Program-made: the position numbers and the translations under genes | In this document: one piece after another, positions 53,558 through 62,918 of the stretch | Layout of the letters: the number at the start of each line of letters is the position of its first letter | How positions within the stretch are numbered: position 1 is the first letter of the stretch | Source: Ferruginibacter sp. | GTDB lineage: Bacteria; Bacteroidota; Bacteroidia; Chitinophagales; Chitinophagaceae | Length of the DNA stretch: 64,000 nucleotides | NCBI GenBank assembly: GCA_025963635.1 | Contig: JAOQAK010000052.1 | Location: forward strand, 62,001-126,000 | Reading direction: 5' to 3' | The notes under the pieces: model-generated | The model's input: the letters and a program-made list of their open reading frames with translations, nothing else | What the model was told of the DNA's origin: nothing | Databases searched by the model: none

Positions 53558-56500
53558 ATGCCTGCAACTCCAAAGAAAATCATTCATAGAAATATAGAGC
53601 GGATTTTTTTACTAATCATATCGGTAGTTTTTGGATTACTGTTTTACCAGTTGTTCACTGTGCTTGAAAAAGATTTTAAAGAAGTACCACAGCGATTGGC
53701 CGATGGCACCATGATGAATGTGAATGACCCCAAGCCAGGCGACCGGATTAAAACTTTACTCAACCGGGGTTTTTATTTTAAAGACAACCGCGATATCGCT
53801 TTGATCAGTTCTGTAATTGAAAGAGAATATAATCTTCATCCCGGCCTCACCGATAATATCGGCGAGCTCAATAAAAGCAAATACAATATCAACGCTGCCG
53901 ATGCATTTGTAAGAGGCGGTGAATCATTTAAAAAAAGGGTGAAAGTATCGAGAGCGTTACTTGGCTTTTCTGATAATGATAGTTTGCTGTTTGAGCAGGA
54001 AAGTACTCGCCCGATGCAAGTGCCTGCCGTTAATGAGATAGGATTGGGTTCGTACAAGATTACGGGACTCGTAAAAAATCTTGAGCAGCCTGTTAAAGGT
54101 GTGTTGGTAAGATTGCAAATGGTAATTCCACAAGACAGCATCAATATCCCGGACATAGTGGAGCCCGAAGACAGGATAATAGATTTCAAAAATGGCGTTC
54201 GCAAGATTTATGTAAAGGACTCGGCCAATTCTCCTCAGCTTGAAAGCTTGGTGGCATATGCCCGCACTGATGAGGGAGGAAATTTTTCATTCAGCGGACT
54301 TCCGGCCAATCAGGCTTTTGAAGTATTGCCCCTGCAGCCAGATTACCAGTTCGGGCGCTCAAAAGGAGTGGAGCAATTGACCGGCGATATTGCTATTTCT
54401 TTTAATCAATCGCCCCATACCATCAAATTATTTTCTACCCAGGATTTCAACACCTTTAAAAAAGAGAAATCTTTTATCGTAAGAACTCCCGACGAAGCCA
54501 ATAAATGGTTTTGGATTATCTGCGGTGGCTTTATCCTTGCTTTTTGGCTGCTACATTTACTATTAAGCCTTAAGTTTCCTGAAGCAGACCAGTTGCTTCT
54601 TCCCATTCTGATGCTGCTGACCGGTTTTTCCCTTGTCACTTTGATTAGCCTGCAAGATCCGCTGAGGGACCGCTTTCTTGCAAAAAGCACGCTGTTCTAT
54701 TTTGGTGGTGGATTTGTCGTGATACTTGTTTTGATGCTTTTTAATTTACGTCGTTTTACGGTAGACTCGTGGCTTTACCGGTTGGTTATTTTTAAAAACA
54801 ACCGGCGTGCCGCAAACGGGTGGCCATGGGCTTTGGCAGCTTCGGGGTTGTTGGTGCTTACGATCTTATTTGGTACCGGTCCTGAAGGCAGTGGAGTAAA
54901 AGTGAATTTACTCGGGTTTCAGCCAAGCGAAATTGTTAAGTTTTTAGTGATCATTTTCCTGGCAGGTTTTTTTGCAATGAATGAAAAATTCATTTCAGAA
55001 TATATCAAGTGGGAGCGACGCTTTTCCTTTTTCTTTTTTGCGTTGATTGCGATCGGGCTCACTATTTTACTGTTTTTGATACTGGGAGACCTGGGGCCGG
55101 CAATGGTATGTTGCTTTACTTTTATAATTCTATTCTCTTTCTCCAGGGGTGATTTTAGGGAGATGACGGCAGCAGTGATCCTTTACATTCTTTCTATTTG
55201 GATATGTAAAAATGTTTGGCTGGGCACCGGCATCACTGTTGCCCTGCTATTGATATACCAGCTGGTAAGGAAGAAGAACCTGAGTGAATCTGCCCTGATG
55301 GCAATGGTAATCGTTTGCGGATTTATGTTGTTAGATAAAATTCCATTGCTTGCTTCGTTATTTCCGGGACCCATCAGGCGCCTGATCGACAGGAAAGCTA
55401 TCTGGGAAAATGCCTGGAACAATGAAGTATTTGGAGGCGACCAGGTAGCTAATGGCATTTGGGCCATGAGCAGTGGAGGCGTGAGTGGACAGGGTGCCGG
55501 CGAAGGATTTGCCAAAACAATTCCCGAAGCGCACACAGACATGATATTGCCGTCTTTTGGTGAAGAGTTTGGATGGGCCGGCATCGTCTGTATTTTCATT
55601 TTATTTTTATTGTACCTGCATCGTTCTATTATAATCGGCCGTCAAACCGGTACGCCTTTTTTATTTTATTTGTGCTCGGGAATTGGGATTGCGACGTTCG
55701 TGCAATTTCTCCTCATTGCAGGCGGCTCTACCGGTGCATTGCCGCTTACCGGCGTTGCTTTGCCCTTTATGAGCTATGGCGGATCTTCCTTATTTTGTAA
55801 TATGGTAGCGGCTGGATTTCTGCTTTCTGCGTCTCATTTAAAGGGCTCAACGGCACAAATGAAATTTATTACTGCAAGGCAGGATAAGAACCTGGTGCCG
55901 GCTTTACTGGCAGCCTGTGCCGGGATCATTTTGCTTACCGTAAATGTTTCAAAATACATTCTTCAAAATAAAAAATGGGTGGTAGAACCTGCGCTGGTGG
56001 CGGATCGCACAGGCGAACGGATGTTCAGTTACAACCCCCGCATCAATATTTTAATGAACCGGCTGGAAGCAGGCAACCTGCTCGACCGGAAAGGGAAGAT
56101 ACTCGCCACCAGCAACCGGGATCTGTTAATGCATCAAAAAGATACCCTGCTTGCATTGGGTATTTCTAAAGAAAGTCTTGAGTCATTTGCCTACAAGCGT
56201 GCGGACAGGTATTATCCTTTTGGCGAGCAGATGTTTTTCTGGACAGGGGATGCCAATACGGGTATTTTCAACGGTGGTTCCAATGGATATTTTGCGGAGT
56301 ATGTGCACGGATCTTCGCTGAGAGGGTTTCCCACACCTACGGCAAAGTTCCAGGTTACCGCTACCCGCTTCCGCGAAAACCGGTTTCTTCCGCAATCCAC
56401 TTCCGAGATGACGGTTAATAAAAGGGATTACAGTGCGCTCTCACCCTTATTGATTTCGGGCATTAATGGTCCGGAAGTGCAGGCTTTTAAAAATAAAAAC

Positions 56501-57688
56501 CGGGATGTTCGGCTCACCATGGATGCGGCGCTTCAAACAAGCATTCAGAAATCTATTGAAGCGGATGACAGTGCTAATATAAAACGCACTTCTGTGGTGA
56601 TTATGGAAGATAATACCGGGGATATACTTGCATCGGCGGCCTTTCCGCTGCCGGCAATTGACAACTGGGACCAACTTACTTTAAGCGAAAATGAGTTGAA
56701 TAAATTACCAGGTTGGAATGTAAATTCGGATATAGGGTTTACCCATGCTACCCAGCCGGGCTCTACGGCAAAACTGGTAACCGCAATGGCTGCTTTCAAT
56801 AAACTGGGCGATGCTGCAGCAAAAAAGGTAATTCTTATTCACCCGCAGGATCTTATCAGGATCAAGAGTGATGAACCTGATGAAGCCGGTAATATTTCAA
56901 TGGAACGGGCGATTGTTAAATCAAATAACTCCTTTTTTATCCGGCTGGCGAACGAGGAACAGTTGCAGGAGGAGATGGGAACATTGTACCTAAAGACCGG
57001 AATGTTTTTGCATGGTGTGGGCGGCTATTATTATGAAGCAGAACATAATAATCTACCGCAACAGGAGAAATGGCGGGAGCTTTGGCGAAAGACAGAATTC
57101 ACCAGTCTAAAGCGATATGATAGAAATAATATCAGGCGCACCAGGGCAAAGGGTATTTCTGGAATGGCTTGGGGGCAGGGCGAATTGGTAGCAACCCCCG
57201 CATCTGTGGCGAGGTTGGCGGCGGGTATTGCTAATAATGGTTTGATGCCTGAAAACAAATTTGTAATAGACAGAAATGGCATCGCTGAAACGATTAAAAG
57301 GGGAACCGCTATTGCAAATAGTCCTACCTACGCAGCCTACCTGGCAGATTATATGCGGAAACAAAGTGCTCCGAAGTTCAACAGGTTGGGCATATTGGTG
57401 GCTGGAAAAACAGGAACCCCGGAAAGAATTTACAAGGGTGAATCGATCAACGATGGCTGGTATGTTTTCTTTGTGCCAAAGGCGGTGGGAATGGGTCATA
57501 TTGTGGTTTGTGTTCGTATCGAAAAAGCGAAGGGATCCAGCGAGGCGGTGAAACTTGCCGGCAAACACGTGATCCCCATTTTGCTGCAGCGAGGTTATAT
57601 AAAAGGGTTTGAACCACCGGGCCCAAAGAAAGTGGAGACTAATAAACTATCAGCCACGATCGTAAATACCAAACCCGCCGTAAACTGA
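53558..57688 (+). CDS. SEDS glycosyltransferase (FtsW/RodA) fused to class B penicillin-binding transpeptidase
   Basis: 1376 residues. Domains: membrane helix (13-33); extracytoplasmic part (34-316) with a CarboxypepD_reg-like sandwich (KITGLVKNLEQPVKGVLVRL); SEDS core (about 317-765) with GFQPSEIVKFLVIIFLAGFF, DLGPAMV, PEAHTDM (Asp661, the catalytic Asp position) and LPFMSYGGSS; a further helix (about 780-800); a class B PBP start (LLDRKGKILATSNRD); and transpeptidase with active-site Ser1069 in GSTAK, SNN (1122-1124) and KTG (1284-1286). Both enzyme halves look catalytically complete, so it should polymerise lipid II and cross-link the product. The order SEDS-PBP as one chain is unusual. 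It follows the phosphatase after 14 bases. Confidence 0.93.
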   Translation: MPATPKKIIHRNIERIFLLIISVVFGLLFYQLFTVLEKDFKEVPQRLADGTMMNVNDPKPGDRIKTLLNRGFYFKDNRDIALISSVIEREYNLHPGLTDNIGELNKSKYNINAADAFVRGGESFKKRVKVSRALLGFSDNDSLLFEQESTRPMQVPAVNEIGLGSYKITGLVKNLEQPVKGVLVRLQMVIPQDSINIPDIVEPEDRIIDFKNGVRKIYVKDSANSPQLESLVAYARTDEGGNFSFSGLPANQAFEVLPLQPDYQFGRSKGVEQLTGDIAISFNQSPHTIKLFSTQDFNTFKKEKSFIVRTPDEANKWFWIICGGFILAFWLLHLLLSLKFPEADQLLLPILMLLTGFSLVTLISLQDPLRDRFLAKSTLFYFGGGFVVILVLMLFNLRRFTVDSWLYRLVIFKNNRRAANGWPWALAASGLLVLTILFGTGPEGSGVKVNLLGFQPSEIVKFLVIIFLAGFFAMNEKFISEYIKWERRFSFFFFALIAIGLTILLFLILGDLGPAMVCCFTFIILFSFSRGDFREMTAAVILYILSIWICKNVWLGTGITVALLLIYQLVRKKNLSESALMAMVIVCGFMLLDKIPLLASLFPGPIRRLIDRKAIWENAWNNEVFGGDQVANGIWAMSSGGVSGQGAGEGFAKTIPEAHTDMILPSFGEEFGWAGIVCIFILFLLYLHRSIIIGRQTGTPFLFYLCSGIGIATFVQFLLIAGGSTGALPLTGVALPFMSYGGSSLFCNMVAAGFLLSASHLKGSTAQMKFITARQDKNLVPALLAACAGIILLTVNVSKYILQNKKWVVEPALVADRTGERMFSYNPRINILMNRLEAGNLLDRKGKILATSNRDLLMHQKDTLLALGISKESLESFAYKRADRYYPFGEQMFFWTGDANTGIFNGGSNGYFAEYVHGSSLRGFPTPTAKFQVTATRFRENRFLPQSTSEMTVNKRDYSALSPLLISGINGPEVQAFKNKNRDVRLTMDAALQTSIQKSIEADDSANIKRTSVVIMEDNTGDILASAAFPLPAIDNWDQLTLSENELNKLPGWNVNSDIGFTHATQPGSTAKLVTAMAAFNKLGDAAAKKVILIHPQDLIRIKSDEPDEAGNISMERAIVKSNNSFFIRLANEEQLQEEMGTLYLKTGMFLHGVGGYYYEAEHNNLPQQEKWRELWRKTEFTSLKRYDRNNIRRTRAKGISGMAWGQGELVATPASVARLAAGIANNGLMPENKFVIDRNGIAETIKRGTAIANSPTYAAYLADYMRKQSAPKFNRLGILVAGKTGTPERIYKGESINDGWYVFFVPKAVGMGHIVVCVRIEKAKGSSEAVKLAGKHVIPILLQRGYIKGFEPPGPKKVETNKLSATIVNTKPAVN

Positions 57689-58042
57689 TGAACGGCGTCG
57701 CTTTCTGGCAATTGACTTTAGTATGATGGAAATTAACTCCCGACTTTAGATAATGCGCTGCAGGTTGGTCAACAGTGGTTGTATTTTCTACTTAGCTCAA
57801 AAAAGCAAATGGTGGGTTACAAAATAAATCGGATTAATAATTGTTAGTAGTTGGTAGGAGAAGGTGTTGTTTTTTCTGTTGAGCAAAATCAAGCGGGTAA
57901 ATATAAATTGGCGCATCGTTGCGTATTGATATGATGTAGAAGAGTGCGACGCCTGTGAAGCCTCATGCATGTTTTCAGCCGGGCTCAAAATTATTTCAAA
58001 ACGGTACCGCACTAAATTTTTAATTTTTATAAAAAACATTCG
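57689..58042. other. Gap inside the kinase/cell-wall island
   Basis: 354 bases between the SEDS-PBP fusion and the FHA gene, holding the dispersed repeat at 57909-57965 and otherwise no recognised site. The last two genes may have their own promoter here. Confidence 0.5.
57909..57965 (-). repeat. Dispersed repeat (GCGTCGCACTCTT type), copy B
   Basis: Inverse copy of the repeat at 6091: 22 of 26 positions agree over 57936-57961, with weaker similarity continuing towards 57909. The identical core is GGCGTCGCACTCTT. Confidence 0.65.
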
Positions 58043-58816
58043 ATGTTTGATCTTTTTAAAAACCGTCCGAAGGACGTAAAGGAAATAAGAAATGCGCTGC
58101 TTCAATTTATAAAGGAGCAATTGCAAAAAACGGAAGGCGGCGAAGGCAGCAATATTACCGGCCTGTATTTATTTATACATTGCGATGAGGAAGAAAAGCA
58201 TCTTTATGAAGCCGCTGTTTTTTACGAAATACCGGGTAAATTTCAAAATGATGAGGTGCAAAAAATAGCCGATGATTATGCGATTGCCCTGCCCGCGTCC
58301 TGGAAGCTGGAAATTATCTTCAACAAGGAATTTCCGCCCGAAGCCATTCGCTCGAAAAATGTTGATGCGGCTTTACTCATTTCTACGCTTCGAAATCCGC
58401 TGCAACATAAAGTACAAACTGCATTCATCAATGTGTTGAGCGGCGAAGCGGAAAAGAGTAGTTATATTATCAGCTCCTCCAAAGGGAAAATAAATATTGG
58501 GAGAGGAGCGAGCGTGCAAACAGCAGATGGATTTTTCAGGAAAAATTTTATCGCATTTTTGGAATCGGCGGCCCATGAAAAAAACAGGGCGGTGAGCCGC
58601 CAGCATGCTCATATTGAATGGGACCCGGTGGATGGTTCTTTTTTTCTGTTTGCCGACGAAGGAGGCATTCCGCCAAACAACAAAATAAAGGTAAGGGCAG
58701 TAGGCGGTGACCCGGTAAAGCTAATGACAACACAGATCGGCCATCGTTTGGAAGAAGGTGACCAGGTTATTTTAGGCGAATCCGCGGTACTTGAATTTAC
58801 CTTTTCAGCAGAATAA
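58043..58816 (+). CDS. FHA-domain protein of the kinase island
   Basis: 257 residues. The first 130 residues are a helical-mixed domain of unknown type (KDVKEIRNALLQFIKEQLQK, SWKLEIIFNKEFPPE). The FHA domain (about 148-255) is complete: NIGRG with Arg154, VSRQHAHIEW with Ser185, Arg186 and His188, and GHRLEEGDQVILGESAVLEF, with a 20-residue insertion between the two motifs. It should bind phosphothreonine, most likely on the neighbouring kinases or on their substrates. It is 17 bases before the second kinase. Confidence 0.88.
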   Translation: MFDLFKNRPKDVKEIRNALLQFIKEQLQKTEGGEGSNITGLYLFIHCDEEEKHLYEAAVFYEIPGKFQNDEVQKIADDYAIALPASWKLEIIFNKEFPPEAIRSKNVDAALLISTLRNPLQHKVQTAFINVLSGEAEKSSYIISSSKGKINIGRGASVQTADGFFRKNFIAFLESAAHEKNRAVSRQHAHIEWDPVDGSFFLFADEGGIPPNNKIKVRAVGGDPVKLMTTQIGHRLEEGDQVILGESAVLEFTFSAE

Positions 58817-58832
58817 ACCAGCAAAAAAATAA

Positions 58833-60473
58833 ATGGCAAAGATCTTTACAATTACGGAAGGAGTAGAAAATATGGGCGCTATAAAGACCGGTGGACAAGG
58901 TTCGGTTTACAAAGGCAGGCGCATTGGTGAGATCATTACCGCCATTAAAATTTTACCCACGCCCATTCACAGTGAGAGCGGGGATGATAAAAACTTTGTG
59001 TCTTTTCAGAATGAGGTGCAAAAGTTGAAAAAGGTGAATGAGGATGCTAACCCAAATGTAGTAACCATTCTCAACTCGGGTATTACTGATTCGGGCAACT
59101 TTCCCTTTATAGAAATGGAGTTTATCGAGGGGCCAGATTTGGCGGAGCTTGTGAAGCCACCCCATGACCTGGTTTTCACAATCCAGGAAACGCTCAAAGT
59201 GGCGGAACAGTTGTCGAATGCGTTAGCACATTGTCATGAAGCGGATGTAAAACACGGCGACCTCAAAAGCAATAATGTAAAATTCAATATTCATTCGGGC
59301 AATTATGTGCTGCTAGATTTTGGTTTATCGGTGATGTCTGATGAGCAGCGCCGAACAAGCTTACGGCAGGCAGGAGCGATTGAGTTTATGGCGCCGGAAC
59401 AAAATGAGGGATTGCTGCTGTTTGAAACGGAAGTGTACAGCTTCGGGGTGATATTGTTTGAATTATTGTCTGGCACTGTTCCTTTTCCGCTAAAAGACAA
59501 TGGCGAATCTGCCCGCAACCTTGTAATGGTTTCACACATGGAAACAGCGCCGCCGAACCTGCTTTCGTTAAGGCAGCGGAACATGCCTGCATGGTGGAGT
59601 AAAGAAAAAAAAGAACTTGAAATGCAGGTGCCTCAATGGTTGATTGGGATGGTATACAAATGCCTGGAAAAGAAACCGACGGACAGGTTTGCAAATGGTA
59701 TGGAACTGCATGAGTACATTGTTCAAAATAGTATTTTGGCAGCCGGGAATGTGGAGTGGGGCGCAGCAAGGATTGCCAGGCTGGAGCAGGAAAACGAAGT
59801 TTTAAAAAAAGACAGGGAAGCCATTGCGCAAAAATTGGCTGACTATGAAAAGATGAAGGGCAGTAACGGGTTGATGCTGGAAACATTGCAGACCGCAGCA
59901 CCCGGCAAAACCAAATTGTTTGCCGGGAAAAATCTATTGATCTTCTTTTTGTTGCTGGTAGTGGCGGCACTTATTGTTGCATTTATTTTTGCCCAAAAGA
60001 ATGCCATTCCCCAGCAAGCAAACGCAACGGATTCTGCATTGCGTTCTTCAACTCCAGGGGCTGAAGAAAAATTTCAATTAGCAAAGGCGAAAGATTTTTT
60101 AATCAATGGCAGGGTAGAGGAAGCAAGGCTGATTTACAAGGCGCTGGCGATACAGGAGATACCGGAAGCAATGTTTGAATATGCCAATCTTACCTTATTG
60201 AACAGCAATGATAAAAGCAATTGCCGCGAGGCTGTTGAATACCTCGGCCGTGCAGCTGCAAAAGGATCGATCGCTGCTGAAAGGACCCTGGGCTTTTTAT
60301 ATGCATTTGCCGGCGATAGTGCGGCTTTAAAGCAAAGAGGTTACCAGTTGTGTAGTATCAACTATGACATTCCAAGGGGATCCAAATTATTGATGGAGGC
60401 TACCCTAAGGGGAGATACCACTGCAGGAAGCTTGTTGGATGAATTGAATTTGAAATACGGGCAGAGCAATTAG
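58833..60473 (+). CDS. Membrane Ser/Thr protein kinase with Sel1-like domain (copy 2)
   Basis: 546 residues. By hand alignment 82 of the first 100 residues are identical to the kinase at 48233. Motifs agree: TGGQGSVYKG, Lys39 in ITAIK, KHGDLKSNN (Asp143), DFG at 162-164, APEQ; again a non-RD kinase. A coiled stretch (about 312-342, ARLEQENEVLKKDREAIAQK) precedes the membrane helix (about 368-387). The outside part keeps the Sel1/TPR-like repeats (AKDFLINGRVEEARLIYKAL, YLGRAAAKGSIAAERTLGFL) but has no SH3b-like domain. The pair likely arose by duplication and now differ in what they sense. Confidence 0.9.
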   Translation: MAKIFTITEGVENMGAIKTGGQGSVYKGRRIGEIITAIKILPTPIHSESGDDKNFVSFQNEVQKLKKVNEDANPNVVTILNSGITDSGNFPFIEMEFIEGPDLAELVKPPHDLVFTIQETLKVAEQLSNALAHCHEADVKHGDLKSNNVKFNIHSGNYVLLDFGLSVMSDEQRRTSLRQAGAIEFMAPEQNEGLLLFETEVYSFGVILFELLSGTVPFPLKDNGESARNLVMVSHMETAPPNLLSLRQRNMPAWWSKEKKELEMQVPQWLIGMVYKCLEKKPTDRFANGMELHEYIVQNSILAAGNVEWGAARIARLEQENEVLKKDREAIAQKLADYEKMKGSNGLMLETLQTAAPGKTKLFAGKNLLIFFLLLVVAALIVAFIFAQKNAIPQQANATDSALRSSTPGAEEKFQLAKAKDFLINGRVEEARLIYKALAIQEIPEAMFEYANLTLLNSNDKSNCREAVEYLGRAAAKGSIAAERTLGFLYAFAGDSAALKQRGYQLCSINYDIPRGSKLLMEATLRGDTTAGSLLDELNLKYGQSN

Positions 60474-60655
60474 CTAATTAGCTAATATGCTAATTGGATA
60501 ATATGCTAATTTGATAATGCAGACTCAAAATAATTAGCTACTGTGATAATTGGATAATTTGATAATGAAAAACAGAATTGCGAGTTCCTCACATTAGCAC
60601 ATTAGCACATTAGCTAATTTTGCTCACATCAGCAAATTAGCACATCAGCTAATTG
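60474..60655. repeat. ATTAGCTAAT/CACATTAGCACATTAG repeat cluster
   Basis: After the kinase stop the sequence consists of imperfect TTAGCTAATATGCTAATTGG units, then CACATTAGCACATTAGC units. It is non-coding, largely self-complementary and can fold into hairpins. I know this repeat type as common in intergenic regions of Chitinophagaceae. Confidence 0.7.
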
Positions 60656-61074
60656 TACTTCTTCGCTCTCAATTCGGCCAAAGTAAACGGAGTTGCCTTA
60701 CGACTTTTTGGAAATACAGAGATGCTGTAATCGCCGAATAAAGGCATATTGCCATGAATGATGAGCGTTTTATGCTGAAGATAAATAAACTGATGATTTA
60801 CATCATTAAAAAAAGTAGGCATCATATATTTCGCAATCACGGGATTTAAAAGATAGATGCTATCTATGCTTTTTGATATAACGGATTCCATATATACCTC
60901 GCTTTGGAGATTGAAATTTTGCATAGCAAGATTGAAGTTCACGATTGCATCGAAGCACATACCCACATCAGCAAGCTCAATTTTAAAATCAGCGATAAAG
61001 TCAAATAATATTGAAGAAGTTACTTTCATTTGATTGCCGGCTTGGTCAGACTTGCTTATCAAAATCTGATCCAA
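60649..61074 (-). CDS. Hypothetical protein
   Basis: 141 residues as written. A start at 61026 (MKVTSSILFDFIADF) would be more natural, since the first 16 residues are untypical. FKIELADVGMCFDAIVNFNL and SIDSIYLLNPVIAKYMMPTF, ending in GDYSISVFPKSRKATPFTLA, give a mixed helix/strand protein without signal or membrane segment. No known family. Its end overlaps the preceding repeat by a few bases. Confidence 0.65.
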   Translation of the reverse strand: MDQILISKSDQAGNQMKVTSSILFDFIADFKIELADVGMCFDAIVNFNLAMQNFNLQSEVYMESVISKSIDSIYLLNPVIAKYMMPTFFNDVNHQFIYLQHKTLIIHGNMPLFGDYSISVFPKSRKATPFTLAELRAKKYN

Positions 61075-61694
61075 ATACTTTTAATTTGAAATTTTACCGG
61101 CCAATATTATAAGGGGTTAATATTTTTATGGGACGGATAGATTCTGCAGGTCTGTTCAATTACCGATAAAATCATTGAACAATCCTTTAAAAGATTGAGA
61201 AAATAAATATCTGCATTAAAGAAAGAAAACTTTCTTGAAATTTAAAAGCTTTGGCATTTTTATTTTTTTAATTCCAATACAATATTTGTAAAAAAAATTT
61301 AAAAAGCTTTTTCCGAATGTCATGTGTGTTTTTATACTCCTTCCGGCAATATTAATTGAGCTGTAAACAATTCTATTGAATCACACCATTTAAGTCCCTA
61401 TGCTATAAACCTCCGCGGGTTCTCTTCTGCAAACCTTTCTGCAAATCCCTTCAGCATAACAAGATAGCTTACATCTTATCCGTACTTTTTGTACAACCAA
61501 TCTCTTTTAATCTCTTGGAAACTCGCTAAGGATTGCTTTCTCGTACTGCTACATTGCAACTTCTACAGGCACATCTTATTTCATAACTCAAGCATTCTTT
61601 ATAATATTTTGAAAAAACTTTTTTAATTATTTAATAAGTTTTTATATCTTAGTTTTAATTTTACCAAAACAGCTTTAATAATTCCCACCAAAAC
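61075..61694. other. Long AT-rich gap before the ROK gene
   Basis: About 620 bases between divergent genes. AT-rich, with short pyrimidine-rich stretches near 61440-61560. No small gene, RNA gene or clear promoter consensus was found. Confidence 0.5.
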
Positions 61695-62918
61695 ATGACC
61701 GAAAAGAAGAAATTAGGGAAGAATAAAATTCTAAAGGAGCTGTATTTTGAGGAGAGCCTATCCTGTGCCGACCTGGCTATTAAATTGGAAAAGAGTTTTC
61801 CTGTTACTGCAAAACTAATTGAGGAACTCGTGTCAGAAAATTTAGTGATAGAGACCGGTTACGCTCCGTCTACTGGTGGACGCCGGCCATTGATGTATGC
61901 GCTCCAAAAGAATGTAATGTACCTGGTATCCGTTGCCATGGACCAGTTTGTTACAAAGATTGCGATTATGGATATGCAAAACAATTTTGTTTCGCCTATC
62001 GAAAAAATTGTTTTGCCATTGCCAAATAATCCGCTGGTGCTTAATGTGCTAAAAGACAAAATAGCGCAGGTAATCGATTCATCGGGAATATCAAAAGACA
62101 AATTTGTTGGCGTTGGTATTGGCATGCCGGGCTTTGTAAATGTAAAAAAGGGGATCAACTATTCATTTTTGCAACTACCCAATAATAAAAGTATCACTAA
62201 AAATATTGGCGAAAAGATCGGCATACCGGTATTTATCGACAACGATTCCAGTTTAGTAGCCTTGGCTGAACTTCGTTTTGGTGCGGCCCGCAGCGAAATG
62301 AATGCAATGGTGGTCAATATTGGATGGGGCATAGGATTGGGTTTGATTCTTAACGGGGAATTGTTTAGGGGACATGACGGTTTCGCCGGCGAGTTTAGTC
62401 ATATTCCATTGTTTTTAAATGGAAAACTTTGTTCCTGTGGCAAAGTTGGTTGTCTTGAAACGGAAACTTCCCTTTTGTTAATTGTTGAAAAAGCCAGGGA
62501 GGGAATTAAAGAAGGAAGGCTTACCAGGATGAGTTCACAATGCTTAAAAGATCTGGAACTTGCCTGTGACGCTATCATCAAATCTGTTCAGGAAGGCGAC
62601 CAGTTTGCTATTGAACTTTTTTCAAAAGCCGGCTACAATATAGGAAAAGGTGTAGCGGTTTTAATTCACCTGCTCAATCCGAAGACGATCATTCTTAGTG
62701 GCAGGGGATCATCAGCAGGCCAGATATGGCAGGCACCTATTCAGCAGGCATTGAACGAACATTGTATCCCAAGGCTCTACCAGAGCACTACCATAGAAAT
62801 ATCAACATTGGGTATAAATGCCGAACTGATTGGCGCTGCTGCACTAGTAATGGAAAATTATGAACGAATTCCGGTGATTAAAAGTCACCCTGTTTCCTTA
62901 GAGATGAACCTATCATAA
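61695..62918 (+). CDS. ROK-family transcriptional regulator (NagC-like)
   Basis: 407 residues. The N-terminal winged helix-turn-helix (about 10-60; LSCADLAIKLEKSFPVTAKL, GYAPSTGGRRPLMYAL) is followed by the ROK sugar-kinase fold: GIGMPGFV, IDNDSSLVALAELRFG, GFAGEFSHIPL and the zinc motif CSCGKVGCLETE. The ROK fold should bind a sugar or sugar phosphate and release DNA. The SusC gene at 63223 follows in the same direction, so it may repress that locus. A sugar kinase activity is less likely because of the N-terminal DNA-binding domain. Confidence 0.92.
   Translation: MTEKKKLGKNKILKELYFEESLSCADLAIKLEKSFPVTAKLIEELVSENLVIETGYAPSTGGRRPLMYALQKNVMYLVSVAMDQFVTKIAIMDMQNNFVSPIEKIVLPLPNNPLVLNVLKDKIAQVIDSSGISKDKFVGVGIGMPGFVNVKKGINYSFLQLPNNKSITKNIGEKIGIPVFIDNDSSLVALAELRFGAARSEMNAMVVNIGWGIGLGLILNGELFRGHDGFAGEFSHIPLFLNGKLCSCGKVGCLETETSLLLIVEKAREGIKEGRLTRMSSQCLKDLELACDAIIKSVQEGDQFAIELFSKAGYNIGKGVAVLIHLLNPKTIILSGRGSSAGQIWQAPIQQALNEHCIPRLYQSTTIEISTLGINAELIGAAALVMENYERIPVIKSHPVSLEMNLS

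Noticed and set aside
57797..58126. Minus-strand frame over the gap before the FHA gene
   Set aside because: Overlaps the start of a well-supported gene and contains the dispersed repeat; no protein features.
48233..60473. Type VI secretion threonine-phosphorylation module
   Set aside because: Kinase, FHA and PP2C also occur with T6SS, but no T6SS structural gene is present and the SEDS-PBP protein points to the cell wall.
60474..60655. Possible CRISPR-like array
   Set aside because: The units are short, overlapping and without unique spacers of even length; it is a simple repeat cluster and no cas gene is near.
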